64,000 bases of DNA from assembly GCA_965277735.1 (NCBI GenBank), contig CBDIDO010000003.1, positions 2,914,001-2,978,000 on the forward strand, in the 5' to 3' direction. Both the position numbers and the translations under genes were made by a program. Position 1 is the stretch's first letter, and each line of letters opens with the position of its first letter. Positions 17,088 through 26,509 of this stretch are shown one piece after another. The stretch comes from RH-AL1 sp965277735 (lineage in GTDB: Bacteria; Pseudomonadota; Alphaproteobacteria; Rhizobiales; Beijerinckiaceae). The notes beneath the pieces were generated by a model. The model saw only the letters and a program-made list of their open reading frames with translations, was not told the origin of the DNA and did no database searches.

Positions 17088-19230
17088 CAGCGGTAGGCGA
17101 GGCTGAAGAGCGCGCGGCGGCGGTCGCCGTAGAAGCAGGCGCCGAGCCCCTGGCAGGTGGCGACGTAGGTCTTGTCGGTGAGGTTGACGACATTGACCTG
17201 GGCGCGCCACGGGCCCCGCTCGTAATGGACGTTCAGGTCGGCGAGCACATAGGACGGCACCCCGAACATGTTGTCGACGGTGGCGTAGGAGCCGCCGACA
17301 TAGCGCGGACCGGCGCCAGCCCCGAACCCCGACAGCGGTCCCGACTTGAACGTGTAGTCGAGCAGCAGCGAGCCGAAGTTCTGCGGCACGTTTGTCGGCA
17401 CCTTGCCGATCAACGCCGTGTTCAGGTCCTGCGTGTCGCGCAGGCGATAGCCGGTGTAGGAGGCGAGCACGCTGATCTCGGGCGTTATGTTGCCCTGCGC
17501 CTGCAGCTCGAAGCCCTTCGAGTTCTCCTGCCCTGTCTGGATCTGGTTGAGGACATTGTTCGGGTCCGTCGTCGGCACGTTGTTCTGCGTCAGATCGAAC
17601 AGCGCGCCGGTGAACGAGATGTTCCTGCCGACCGGCTGGTACTTGACGCCGATCTCCTTGAGCACGCCGGTCTCCGGAACGAGCCCCTGGCCGGTGCCCG
17701 TGTTGGTGCCGAGCTGCGGATCGAACGAGGTCGAATAGGAGACGTAAGGCGCGATGCCCTGCGGCGTCGTATAGATCAGGCCGGCGCGGCCGGTGAACGC
17801 GGAATCGGCGCTGCGCTCGCTCGCCGCCGGGTCGAGCCTGTTGTCGAGCGAGGTCTCGAGCTGGTCATGGCGCCCGCTGAGCACCAGCGTGAAACCGCCC
17901 AGCTTCGCCTGCTCCTGCGCATAGACGCCGACCTGGTTCTGCACCTGGTAGTTCTGGGCGAAGTTCGACGGCGTCGTCGTCGGGGCGATGAAATAGACCG
18001 GCGCCAGGAGATTGAGCGGGTTGGCCCCTCCGAAGCCCTGGGTATCGGTCAGCGTGTAGCGCTTGTAGTCGAGGCCGATCAGCGCCGTGTGGGCCACGGG
18101 GCCGGTGTGGAAGCGCGCCTCGAGTTCGTTGTCGAGCGCGAATTGCGTGCTGTGCGGCTCGGTCTGGAAGTTGCCGCGAACCAGCGAGGAACTTGTCGGG
18201 CTCGCTAGCCCGAGGCCCTGGAGCGTGTTGTAGTAGATCTTGAGGTCGGCGTAGCGCACGTGCTGGCGCGCCGTGAAAGTGTCGTTGAAGCGGTGCTCGG
18301 CCTCGTAGCCGATCAGCGCCTGGTTGCGCTGGAACGTGTCGAGTTGCGGGTCGCTCGCGAACAAGCTCGTCGGAATCTTGCCGAAGGCGCCCGGGATGAC
18401 GGTGCCGACGTAGGGCAGGAAGTTCTCACCGTTGGTACGGTCCTTCTGGTAGGAGCCGTGCACGGTGACCGAGGTATCGGAGTCGGGGCGCCAGGCGATG
18501 CTCGGCGCGATGAACAGGCGATCGTCCTGGATGTGGTCGACCTGCGTGCCGCCACCGCGCGCTAACGCATCGAGCCTATAGTACAGCGTGTTGTTGGCCG
18601 CCGGCGACACGGGGCCGCCGACGTCGAAGGCCGTGTACTTGTTGCCCCACGTGTTGATGCCGGTCTCGATCGAGCCGTGGAACTGGTTCGGCGGCTGCTT
18701 GCTGACCGCGTTGATGATGCCGCCGGTGTTGGAGCCGCCGTAGAGCACCGACGCTGGCCCTTTCAGGATCTCGAGCCGTTCGAGCCCAAACGGCTCGACG
18801 CGGTAGGTCCCGAAGCCGAACGAGTAGAGCTGCAGGCCATCCAGGAAGTAGCCGGAGACCTGCCCCGGGAAGCCGCGGATGAGGAACCAATCGTTGCGCG
18901 TGTCGGCGCCGAACGTCTGCGAGAACACGCCTGAGGTATATTGCGTCCCTGCACCACCGACTGTGCGCCGAGATCGCGGATCTCGGTCGCCCCGATGACC
19001 GAGATCGATTGCGGGGTCTCGATCAGCGGCGTCGCGGTCTTCGTGCCCGTTGCGCTGACGTGGGCATCATAACCGGCGATCGGCCCGGTCGCGGTTTCCG
19101 ATGCGGCCGCTTTCGACGCGGTGATCTGGATCTCGTCGAGCTGGATCGATTTGGCCTCCTGCGCGGCAGCGGCGCGCGCGAGGCAGACAAGGACGAGAGC
19201 TAGGGCAGACGATGACTTCAGGTGGAGCAC
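17084..19230 (-). pseudogene. TonB-dependent siderophore receptor gene with frameshift
   Basis: The N-terminal part (signal peptide ending ARAAAAQ, then a plug start IQLDEIQITAS and ETPQSISVIGATEIRDLGAQSVV) is in one frame. The remaining 600 residues (YTSGVFSQTFGADTRNDWFLIRGF, then plug and barrel ending in the C-terminal aromatic signature LAYRW) are in another. The break is near 18950-18959. One added base in the CCCTGCACC stretch restores a continuous plug. The family is FhuA/FecA-like siderophore receptors. The start is uncertain: a GTG at 19230 gives a normal signal peptide, and an ATG at 19302 is possible. The barrel is otherwise intact, so this may be a recent mutation or a sequencing error. 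Confidence 0.85.
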
Positions 19231-19335
19231 GATGTTGGACCGATCCGAACGCAGACGATGACTCGTTGAACGAGTGGCATCGCTTGCGTAGGTCCCACCC
19301 ATATCGCCGCGCTGACCGCCAACGGAAGCGACCGG

Positions 19336-19350
19336 TAGGGTACCCCCCTA
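19336..19350. promoter_or_regulatory. Candidate RcnR/CsoR-type metal-repressor operator
   Basis: TAGGGTACCCCCCTA is a G/C-tract inverted repeat bounded by TA. Sites with C or G runs flanked by TA are typical of RcnR/CsoR/DmeR repressors that control nickel/cobalt or copper exporters. It ends 2 bases before the ATG of a DmeF-type exporter, so binding would block transcription or initiation of that gene. Confidence 0.5.
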
Positions 19351-19352
19351 TT

Positions 19353-20360
19353 ATGGTATCAGAAAAAGTCGGTTCCGCTCTCGACGACAAGGCCGCGCGG
19401 CAGCGGCACGAGCACGTCTTCCTCGGTGCGGCGCACGAGGAGAACGAGCGCCGCTCGCGCCTCGTCGTCGCCGTGACCGCTCTCATGATGACGGTAGAGA
19501 TCGTCGGCGGCCAAAACTTCGGCTCGATGGCGCTCGTCGCCGACGGCTGGCACATGTCGACCCATGTCGCGGCACTGGGTATCGCCGCTCTCGCGTATCG
19601 CTTCGCGCGCACGCATCGGCACGACCCGCGGTTCTCGTTCGGCACCGGTAAGCTCGGCGAGCTGGCGGGCTTCGCAAGTGCGATTATCCTCGTGATGATC
19701 GCGTTCTACATCGGCGCCGAGAGCGTTGCGCGTCTCTTCAACCCGGTGCCGATCGCCTTCGCGGAGGCGATCCCGGTCGCGGCATTGGGGCTCGTCGTGA
19801 ACCTCGTCAGCGCCTGGCTGCTACATGGAAGACACAGTGCGCACGAAAGCCAGGCACACGCTCACCCCGCGCATCACGATCACCATCATCACGCGCATCC
19901 GCACGATCATGCGCACGCGCCGGACGATTCGAACTTCCGCGCCGCCTACCTGCACGTCCTCGCCGATGCGCTCACGTCGCTCGCCGCGATCGTCGCGCTG
20001 AGCCTGGGCTATGTCCTCGGCTGGACGTGGCTCGACCCCGTGATGGGACTGGCCGGTACGTTCGTCATCGTGCTCTGGTCCTGGAGCCTCATGAAGAGCG
20101 CGGCCGCGACGCTGCTCGACATGGTGCCCGGCGACACGACGGCGGAGGCGATCCGCGCGGCCATCGAGTCCGAAGGCGATGCGCTCGCCGATCTGCACGT
20201 CTGGCGCGTTGGTCCGGGCCATTCGGCCGCGATCCTGTCGATCGTCTCGGACGCACCGCGCGTTGCCGAGGCCTACAAGCACAGGCTGGAGTCGATCCCC
20301 GGCCTATCGCATGTGACCGTCGAGGTCGCGCAGGCCGAGGCCCGAAGGCAGGCCGCTTAA
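19353..20360 (+). CDS. dmeF: Cation diffusion facilitator, DmeF-type Co/Ni exporter
   Basis: 335 residues. It has the DmeF-type start HEHVFLGAAHEENERR and membrane helices with the metal-site residues D64, H67 and H71 in ADGWHMSTH. A His-rich cytoplasmic loop (about 155-185, HPAHHDHHHHAHPHDHAHA) precedes the fifth helix, which contains the second site (YLHVLADAL). It exports divalent metals in exchange for protons. The ATG at 19353 lies immediately after a CsoR/RcnR-like operator, so the message may be leaderless. It is transcribed divergently from the siderophore receptor. Confidence 0.85.
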   Translation: MVSEKVGSALDDKAARQRHEHVFLGAAHEENERRSRLVVAVTALMMTVEIVGGQNFGSMALVADGWHMSTHVAALGIAALAYRFARTHRHDPRFSFGTGKLGELAGFASAIILVMIAFYIGAESVARLFNPVPIAFAEAIPVAALGLVVNLVSAWLLHGRHSAHESQAHAHPAHHDHHHHAHPHDHAHAPDDSNFRAAYLHVLADALTSLAAIVALSLGYVLGWTWLDPVMGLAGTFVIVLWSWSLMKSAAATLLDMVPGDTTAEAIRAAIESEGDALADLHVWRVGPGHSAAILSIVSDAPRVAEAYKHRLESIPGLSHVTVEVAQAEARRQAA

Positions 20361-20400
20361 AACCTTCTGAGTTGAGCAAGTCGGCAAAAGCGGACGTTGC

Positions 20401-21387
20401 TCAGAACAGCCGCCAGCGGCGCAGCATCCAAAGCGTGACTGCGCCGAGCGCGACCATGATCGCGATGCCGAACCAGAACCCCCAAGGGTGCTGCTGCCAC
20501 GGCAGGCCGCCGAGGTTCATGCCGAAGATGCCGGTGATCAGCGTCATCGGCAGGAAGATCGTGGTGACGATCGACAGGACGTAGAGGTTGCGGTTGGTCG
20601 CCTCCATCAGGCGCCCCGAGAGCTGATCGCCGACGAGCCGCGCACGATCCTGCACGAGATCGAGATCGTGGCCGAGCGCGGTCAGGCGCTCGATCGCCGC
20701 GCGCAGGTCGCGCGCTCCCTCCTCGCCGACCCATGGCGGCAGCCGCGTCAGCAGGCTCGTCAGAGCGTGTGCCTGCGGCACCATGTGCCGGCGCAAACGC
20801 ACGGCGATGCGGCGGATGCGGCCGAGCTCGGGCACCTGGCAGTCGAGCTTGCCCGCGAGCAGCTCCTCCTCGAGATCGTCGACATCGTTGGTGAGCTCGA
20901 TGAGGAGGTCGCTCAGCGTGTCGGTCACGTGGTGCAGGAAGTGCGTGAGGATCACCACCGGCCGCGGCACCTTCAGGCCCGCATCGACCTCCTGCCGCAG
21001 CTTCTTCATCGACTGCAGCGGGCGCGAGCGCGCCGAGATCAGACAATGGCTGTCGAGATAGAGCCGCAGCACGCCGAAGTTCTCGGCATCCTTCACATCA
21101 TCGTGATGCAGGTCGCCGACGACGCCGGCAAGGCCGCCGCCGCAGACCTGGATACGCATATGCGAGTCGCGCCCGAGCAGCAGCGTCTTGGCGCCGTCCG
21201 GGACCCGTCGGATCGTCTGGATGCGGTCGTTCGTACGCTCATCGGCGAGGTTGAAGTGCAGCCAGACGATGCTGGCCTCGTCTGCGAGCGCCTTCTCGGC
21301 GTCGTCCCAGCGAAGCGCGGTGGCCTGACCCTCGCCGTCGATGCGGTAGCCGCTGATGAGCCCGGTGTCGTCGATCGTGTCGAGCAT
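20401..21387 (-). CDS. CorA/ZntB-family divalent metal transporter
   Basis: 328 residues. A large N-terminal cytosolic domain and a long helix (about 230-270) lead to two C-terminal membrane helices. The selectivity motif GMN is present in GIFGMNLGGLPW. The sequence resembles the ZntB branch (zinc) more than classical CorA (magnesium). The ATG at 21387 has GAGGG upstream. It is convergent with the DmeF exporter. Confidence 0.87.
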   Translation of the reverse strand: MLDTIDDTGLISGYRIDGEGQATALRWDDAEKALADEASIVWLHFNLADERTNDRIQTIRRVPDGAKTLLLGRDSHMRIQVCGGGLAGVVGDLHHDDVKDAENFGVLRLYLDSHCLISARSRPLQSMKKLRQEVDAGLKVPRPVVILTHFLHHVTDTLSDLLIELTNDVDDLEEELLAGKLDCQVPELGRIRRIAVRLRRHMVPQAHALTSLLTRLPPWVGEEGARDLRAAIERLTALGHDLDLVQDRARLVGDQLSGRLMEATNRNLYVLSIVTTIFLPMTLITGIFGMNLGGLPWQQHPWGFWFGIAIMVALGAVTLWMLRRWRLF

Positions 21388-21517
21388 GCTACCCTCGTGA
21401 GATGGCAAAGACCGTAGCTGCGAATAATCACCGCGTCACGACGCGCGGACCCCGCCTAACCTTTGCCGTCAAAGTGGTGCATCACGTCGGCGTGAATAGC
21501 CGATTGGAGATGAAGTA

Positions 21518-21715
21518 ATGGCGCGGTCCACCCTCGCCGCCTTGACGGTTCTCGTGCTGCTGACGAGCGGCTGCGTATCGAACTCGGGCGGCAAAGACGC
21601 CGATGTCGTCTCCACCTCGGCGTCGCCGCATCGCTACGAGGACGATCCCGACAAGCCGAAGCGTGTCTGTGAGTCCACGATGGAAGGCAGCGAGGCCAAG
21701 ACCTTCTGCTACTAG
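21518..21715 (+). CDS. Small lipoprotein
   Basis: 65 residues. The signal peptide ends in the lipobox LTSGC (Cys19). The mature part is short and polar, with two Cys residues (RVCES, TFCY) that may pair. The ATG has GGAGATG upstream. Probably a periplasm-facing lipoprotein of unknown role; no family recognised. Confidence 0.65.
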   Translation: MARSTLAALTVLVLLTSGCVSNSGGKDADVVSTSASPHRYEDDPDKPKRVCESTMEGSEAKTFCY

Positions 21716-21745
21716 GGCGCGTCGGCTACCGGATCGCAGGAGCGC

Positions 21746-23077
21746 TCAGACCGGCGGCGTCCCGTTCGCCGCGAGCACCGCGCCGGCGAGGTAGAGCGAG
21801 CCGCACACCAGGATGCGCGGCGGCACTGGCCAGGCCCGAGCCTTGAGAAACGCGAGCGCCGGCTCGACGCCCTGGCACGCCGCGGCCGGCAGGCCGACCG
21901 CGTTGGCGCAGGCGGCGACGTCGCGCGCCGGACGCCCGGCATGCTCGCCCTCGACCGGCACCGCGATCACTTCCTGCGCAAGGCCCGCGAACGGCTGCAG
22001 GAAAGCCTTGGTATCCTTCGTCGTCAGCGTGCCACAGATGAGGATGAGCGGGCGCGGTGCCTTCTCCTCGAGGTCCGCCATCGCCTGACCGAGCGCCTTG
22101 CCGCCGTCCTCGTTGTGGCCGCCGTCGAGCCACAGCTCAGCGCCGGCGGGCGCAGCGGCTGCGAGCGTGCCGCGCGACAGGCGCTGCAGGCGCGCGGGCC
22201 AGTCCACGGTGAGCAGCCCGCGCTCGAGCGCGTCGAGCGGGATGTCCGGCGCGATGCGGCGCAACGTGGCGATCGCGGTCGCCGCGTTCTGATGCTGGTG
22301 CCGCCCGGCCAGGCGCGGCAGCGGCAGGTCGAGCAGGCCCGCCTCGTCCTCGAAGAGGAGGCGGCCGTGCTCCTCGCGCACGTTGAAGTCGCGGCCCGCC
22401 AGCGTCAGCGGCGCCCCAACGCGGCGCGCCTCGCGCTCCAGCACGCTTTCCGGGACCGCCGCCTGCGCGGCGACGATCGCCGGGCAGCCGCGCTTGAACA
22501 CGCCCGCCTTTTCCCGCGCGATGCCTTCGAGGGAGCTTCCCAGGAACTCGACGTGGTCCATCGACACCGCGGTGACGACGCTGGCGGCGGGCTGCGCGAC
22601 GACATTCGTCGCATCGAACCGGCCGCCCAAGCCGACCTCCAGCAGGAGGTAGTCCGCCGTATGCGCGGCGAAGAGGACGAGCGCCGCGGCTGTGGTCATC
22701 TCGAAGAAGGTGATCGGCGCGCCGTCGTTGACGCGCTCGCACTGCTCCAGCGTGGCGGCGAGCACGTCCTCGTCGACGAGCCGGCCCCCATCGGGCCCGG
22801 CGAGCCGGATGCGCTCGTGGAAGCGCACGAGGTGCGGCGAGGTGTAGACATGCACGCGCTTGCCGGCCGCCTCGAGCATCGCGCGCAGGAAGGCGACGGT
22901 CGAGCCCTTGCCGTTTGTGCCGGCGACGTGGATCACCGGCGCCAGTCGGTCCTGCGGTCGGCCAAGCTTTTCGAGCAGGATCTCGATGCGGTCGAGCGAG
23001 AGGTCGATTTTCTTCGGGTGCAGCGCGGTGAGGCGCTCGAGGATCGCGTCGGAGCCCGCGGCCAATCGCTGCTTCAT
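21746..23077 (-). CDS. folC: Bifunctional folylpolyglutamate / dihydrofolate synthase
   Basis: 443 residues, normal for FolC. The ATP-binding loop is HVAGTNGKGST (residues 50-60), followed by VYTSPHLVRFHERIR, TFFEMTTAAALVLF and LEVGLGGRFDATNV. All are Mur-ligase-type FolC signatures. It catalyses ATP-dependent glutamylation of dihydropteroate and folates in the cytoplasm. It lies 10 bp downstream of accD on the same strand, the usual trpA-accD-folC order in alphaproteobacteria. Confidence 0.95.
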   Translation of the reverse strand: MKQRLAAGSDAILERLTALHPKKIDLSLDRIEILLEKLGRPQDRLAPVIHVAGTNGKGSTVAFLRAMLEAAGKRVHVYTSPHLVRFHERIRLAGPDGGRLVDEDVLAATLEQCERVNDGAPITFFEMTTAAALVLFAAHTADYLLLEVGLGGRFDATNVVAQPAASVVTAVSMDHVEFLGSSLEGIAREKAGVFKRGCPAIVAAQAAVPESVLEREARRVGAPLTLAGRDFNVREEHGRLLFEDEAGLLDLPLPRLAGRHQHQNAATAIATLRRIAPDIPLDALERGLLTVDWPARLQRLSRGTLAAAAPAGAELWLDGGHNEDGGKALGQAMADLEEKAPRPLILICGTLTTKDTKAFLQPFAGLAQEVIAVPVEGEHAGRPARDVAACANAVGLPAAACQGVEPALAFLKARAWPVPPRILVCGSLYLAGAVLAANGTPPV

Positions 23078-23087
23078 CGGTGCTGCG

Positions 23088-23948
23088 TCACGCGGCGATC
23101 TTCGGCTGGTTCATCAGCACCCCGCACAGCGTCGCCAGCGTCGTGCGCATGTCCTTGCGCGGCACCACCATGTCGACCATGCCGTGCTTCTGCAGATATT
23201 CCGCACGCTGGAAGCCGGGCGGCAGGCGCTCGCGGATCGTCTGCTCGATGACGCGGGCGCCGGCGAAGCCGATGACGGCGCCGGGCTCGGCGATGTGGAC
23301 GTCGCCGAGCATCGCGTAGGAGGCAGTGACGCCGCCCGTCGTCGGGTTGGTCAGCACGACGATGTAGGGAAGCTTCGCCGCCCGCAGGCGCTGCACGAGG
23401 AGCGTCGTGCGCGGCATCTGCATCAGCGAGAACATGCCCTCCTGCATGCGCGCGCCGCCCGAGGCCGTGAAGATGACAAACGGCAGGTGCCGGTCGATCG
23501 CCGCCGTCATGCCGGTGATGATCGCCTCGCCCGCCGCCATGCCGAGCGAGCCGCCGAGGAAGTCGAAGTCCTGCACCGCGACCATGGCCTCGACACCCTC
23601 GATCGCACCGGCGGCAAGCTTGATCGCGTCGGGCGCATTGGTCTTGGTGCGGTATTCCTTCAAGCGATCCGTATAGCGTTTCACGTCACGGAACTTCAGC
23701 GGATCGGTCGGCACCTCGGGGGTGGCCAGTTCCTCGTAATGGCCCTCGTCGAATAGCGCGTTGAGCCGCTGCCGCGCCGGGAAGCGCATGTGGAAGCCGG
23801 AGCCCGGCACGACGTGCAGGTTCGCCTCGAGGTCCTTGTGGAACACGAGCTCGCCCGAGTCGGGGCACTTCACCCACAGGTTCTCCGGCGTCTCGCGCCG
23901 CAGGAACGAGCGGATCTTCGGGGGAACGACGTTCGAGATCCAGTTCAT
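23088..23948 (-). CDS. accD: Acetyl-CoA carboxylase carboxyltransferase subunit beta
   Basis: 286 residues. It has the carboxyltransferase core FTASGGARMQEG and YIVVLTNPTTGGVTASYAMLGD. The zinc-ribbon cysteines usually found at the N terminus are mostly replaced (VKCPDSGE, VVPGSGFH), which is known for rhizobial AccD. It transfers the carboxyl group from biotin to acetyl-CoA with AccA in fatty-acid synthesis. The ATG overlaps the trpA stop by 4 bases, so the genes are translationally coupled. Confidence 0.96.
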   Translation of the reverse strand: MNWISNVVPPKIRSFLRRETPENLWVKCPDSGELVFHKDLEANLHVVPGSGFHMRFPARQRLNALFDEGHYEELATPEVPTDPLKFRDVKRYTDRLKEYRTKTNAPDAIKLAAGAIEGVEAMVAVQDFDFLGGSLGMAAGEAIITGMTAAIDRHLPFVIFTASGGARMQEGMFSLMQMPRTTLLVQRLRAAKLPYIVVLTNPTTGGVTASYAMLGDVHIAEPGAVIGFAGARVIEQTIRERLPPGFQRAEYLQKHGMVDMVVPRKDMRTTLATLCGVLMNQPKIAA

Positions 23949-24784
23949 GTCAGCTCCTTCGCCGCCGCACGCACGCCTGCCGCCAATTCCCGCACGAGGC
24001 TTGCGACCGCCTCGACCGTCGCCCCGGTTGCCCTGCCCTCGTCGTCGAGCGAGCCTTTCACCCGATCGACGATGGCCGAGCCGACCACCGCGGCATCGGC
24101 CCCGGAGCGCACGATCGCCGCGGCGCTGTCGGCGGTCCTGACGCCGAAGCCGACGGCGATCGGCAGATCGGTCTTCGCCTTCAGCTTGGCGATCGCGCCC
24201 CCGACGGCGTCGTACGAGGGCACCGCCGTGCCGGTGATCCCGGCAATCGACACGTAGTAGAGGAAGCCCGACGTGTTCGCGAGCACGGCCGGCAGCCGCG
24301 CCGCGTCCGTCGTCGGCGTCGCCAGACGGATGAAGTCGAGGCCGGCGGCCCGCGCCGGCAGGCACAGCTCGGAATCCTCTTCCGGCGGCAGATCGACGAC
24401 GATGAGGCCGTCGACGCCGGCCGTTTTCGCATCCTCCAGGAAGCGCGCGACGCCGTGGATGTAGATCGGGTTGTAATAGCCCATCAGGATCAGCGGCGTG
24501 TCCTTGTCGCCCTCGCGGAAGGCGCGGACGATCTCGAGCGTCGCCTTCAGATTCATGCCGGCCTTCAGTGCCCGCAATCCCGCGGCCTGGATCGCCGGGC
24601 CGTCGGCCATCGGGTCGGTGAACGGCATGCCGAACTCGATGACGTCGGCACCCGCCGCTGGCAGCGCGCGGAGGATGTCGAGCGAGGCTTGCGCGTCCGG
24701 GTCGCCGGCCATCGTGAAGGTGACGAGCCCGGCGCGGCCTTCGCGCGCGAGCGCAGCGAAGCGGCGGCTGATGCGTGTGTCCAT
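23945..24784 (-). CDS. trpA: Tryptophan synthase alpha subunit
   Basis: 279 residues with catalytic Glu50 (DVIEFGMPFTDPMADG) and Asp61. The substrate-binding segments GYYNPIYIHG, VDLPPEE, LATPTT and VGFGV are all present. It cleaves indole-3-glycerol phosphate to indole, which is channelled to TrpB. trpB is not adjacent in this window: trpA is the first gene of the minus-strand unit and faces a divergent plus-strand gene. Confidence 0.96.
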   Translation of the reverse strand: MDTRISRRFAALAREGRAGLVTFTMAGDPDAQASLDILRALPAAGADVIEFGMPFTDPMADGPAIQAAGLRALKAGMNLKATLEIVRAFREGDKDTPLILMGYYNPIYIHGVARFLEDAKTAGVDGLIVVDLPPEEDSELCLPARAAGLDFIRLATPTTDAARLPAVLANTSGFLYYVSIAGITGTAVPSYDAVGGAIAKLKAKTDLPIAVGFGVRTADSAAAIVRSGADAAVVGSAIVDRVKGSLDDEGRATGATVEAVASLVRELAAGVRAAAKELT

Positions 24785-24956
24785 GGCGGCTATCTAGGCC
24801 TTGGCGGCGCGCGCCGCAAACGAGACGTCCGACGTCTTCGGCAGGGCATTTGGTTCGAACGCAAAATGGGGCCTCGCCATCGGGCGAACCGCCGTTGCAT
24901 CCATCGGCTGGGCCTGCGTAATGCCCCGACTGAACGTCGAGGAGCCGGAGCGAGGG

Positions 24957-25418
24957 ATGGACATGGACCGCCTCATCGCGCTCGCGCTCGGCAACGTGCC
25001 GATCATCGGGCTCGTCCTCGCCGTGGTCCTGCCGCTCGCGCTCGAGACGCATCTGAAGGCCGAGCGCATGCTGGGGTACATCCTGCTGCTCGGGCTCGGG
25101 CTGCCGCTGCTGTGGATGGCGTCGAGGCACCTCGCGCGGCCGGAAGCACCGTTTCAGCGCGAGGTCGGGCTCGCTGAGCTGGCGATGGGCCTCGTCGCAA
25201 GCGTGGCGATCACGCGGCCCCTCCCCTTCAAGGGCGCCATCGTCTGGACGCTGGCGATCGCCCTCGGCGGCGACGCGGTGGTCCACATCCGCGAGATGGT
25301 CGAGCGGCACGATCTCGCGCTGGGCAGCGCCGGCTCGATCCTCTGGTGGGACATCCTCGCCCCGCTCGCCGCGCTGATCCTGCTCGTCGCGGCAGCGAGC
25401 AGGCGGCGCGCGCGATAG
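24957..25418 (+). CDS. Hypothetical four-helix membrane protein (DUF6790-like)
   Basis: About 153 residues with four hydrophobic helices. It starts MDMDRLIALALGNVPIIGLVLAVVLPLALE, with GGAG-type spacing upstream. The layout resembles DUF6790 small membrane proteins; function unknown. The start may be the ATG at 24957 or the one at 24963. It lies 63 bp upstream of the aldo/keto reductase on the same strand. Confidence 0.55.
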   Translation: MDMDRLIALALGNVPIIGLVLAVVLPLALETHLKAERMLGYILLLGLGLPLLWMASRHLARPEAPFQREVGLAELAMGLVASVAITRPLPFKGAIVWTLAIALGGDAVVHIREMVERHDLALGSAGSILWWDILAPLAALILLVAAASRRRAR

Positions 25419-25480
25419 CTGGCCAATCGCGCCGCAACGCCTATCTGCCCGTGCGCAGCTCACTCAGGAGAACGCATCCC

Positions 25481-26509
25481 ATGGAATACCGTCGCCTCGG
25501 CGCCTCCGGCCTCACCGTCCCTGCCCTCTCGTTCGGCACGGGGACGTTCGGCGGCAAGGGCGATTTCTTCAAGGCCTGGGGCGCGACCGACGTGCAGGAG
25601 GCGCGCCGCCTGCTCGACATCTGCATCGATGCCGGGCTCAACATGTTCGACACCGCCGACATCTATTCCGCCGGCGCCGCCGAGGAGGTGCTGGGCAAAG
25701 CGATCGAGGGCCGCCCGCGCGATGGCCTCATCATCTCGACCAAGGCGACCTTTCGCTTCGGCGACGGGCCGAACCAGGTCGGCTCTTCGCGCGCCCATCT
25801 CACCACGACGATCGAGAGCCAACTGAAGCGGCTCGGTACCGACTACATCGACATCTTCCAGCTGCACGGCTTCGACGCGATGACGCCGGTCGACGAGGTG
25901 CTGCTGACGCTCGACCACCTCGTGCGTGCCGGCAAGATCCGCTACATCGGCGTCTCCAATTTCTCCGGCTGGCACATCATGAAGTCGCTGGCCTGCGCCG
26001 AGCGGCACGGTTACCCGCGCTACGTCGCCAACCAGACCTATTATTCGCTGATCGGCCGCGAGTACGAGCACGAGCTGATGCCGCTCGGCCTCGACCAGGG
26101 GCTCGGCGCGATCGTCTGGAGCCCGCTCGGCTGGGGCCGGCTGACCGGCAAGATCCGCCGCGGCCAGCCGCTGCCCGAGACGAGCCGCCTGCACAAGACG
26201 GCGCAGGCTGGCCCGCAGGTGGACGACGAATACGTCTACACCGTCGTCGACGCGCTGCTCGCGATCGCCGAGGAGACCGGCAAGAGCGTGGCGCAGATCG
26301 CGCTGAACTGGTTGCTGCAGCGCCCCACCGTGTCCTCCGTCATCGTCGGCGCCCGCAACGAGGAGCAGCTGCGCCAGAACCTCGGCGCCATCGGCTGGAA
26401 CCTCACAGCCGATCAGATGAAGCGCCTCGATGCCGCCAGCGCGCGGCCGGCGCCCTACCCGTACTGGCACCAGGCGCAGTTCCAGGAGCGCAACCCGTCG
26501 CCGGTTTAG
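25481..26509 (+). CDS. Aldo/keto reductase
   Basis: 342 residues with a full AKR tetrad: D57 and Y62 (FDTADIYSAG), K88 (ISTKAT) and H129 (FQLHG). The NADPH-binding end reads VIVGARNEEQLRQNLGAIGW. AGGAG lies 7 bases before the ATG. It reduces aldehydes or ketones with NADPH in the cytoplasm. The sequence resembles the general stress-type AKRs of alphaproteobacteria; the natural substrate is not inferable. Confidence 0.92.
   Translation: MEYRRLGASGLTVPALSFGTGTFGGKGDFFKAWGATDVQEARRLLDICIDAGLNMFDTADIYSAGAAEEVLGKAIEGRPRDGLIISTKATFRFGDGPNQVGSSRAHLTTTIESQLKRLGTDYIDIFQLHGFDAMTPVDEVLLTLDHLVRAGKIRYIGVSNFSGWHIMKSLACAERHGYPRYVANQTYYSLIGREYEHELMPLGLDQGLGAIVWSPLGWGRLTGKIRRGQPLPETSRLHKTAQAGPQVDDEYVYTVVDALLAIAEETGKSVAQIALNWLLQRPTVSSVIVGARNEEQLRQNLGAIGWNLTADQMKRLDAASARPAPYPYWHQAQFQERNPSPV

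Noticed and set aside
23088..23948. AccD called defective because zinc cysteines are missing
   Set aside because: Rhizobial AccD proteins commonly lack these cysteines; the carboxyltransferase core is intact.
23949..25463. N-terminal extension of the accD frame by about 500 residues
   Set aside because: The extension runs antisense-like through trpA in another frame and has no domain. The accD ATG overlaps the trpA stop, a normal operon join.
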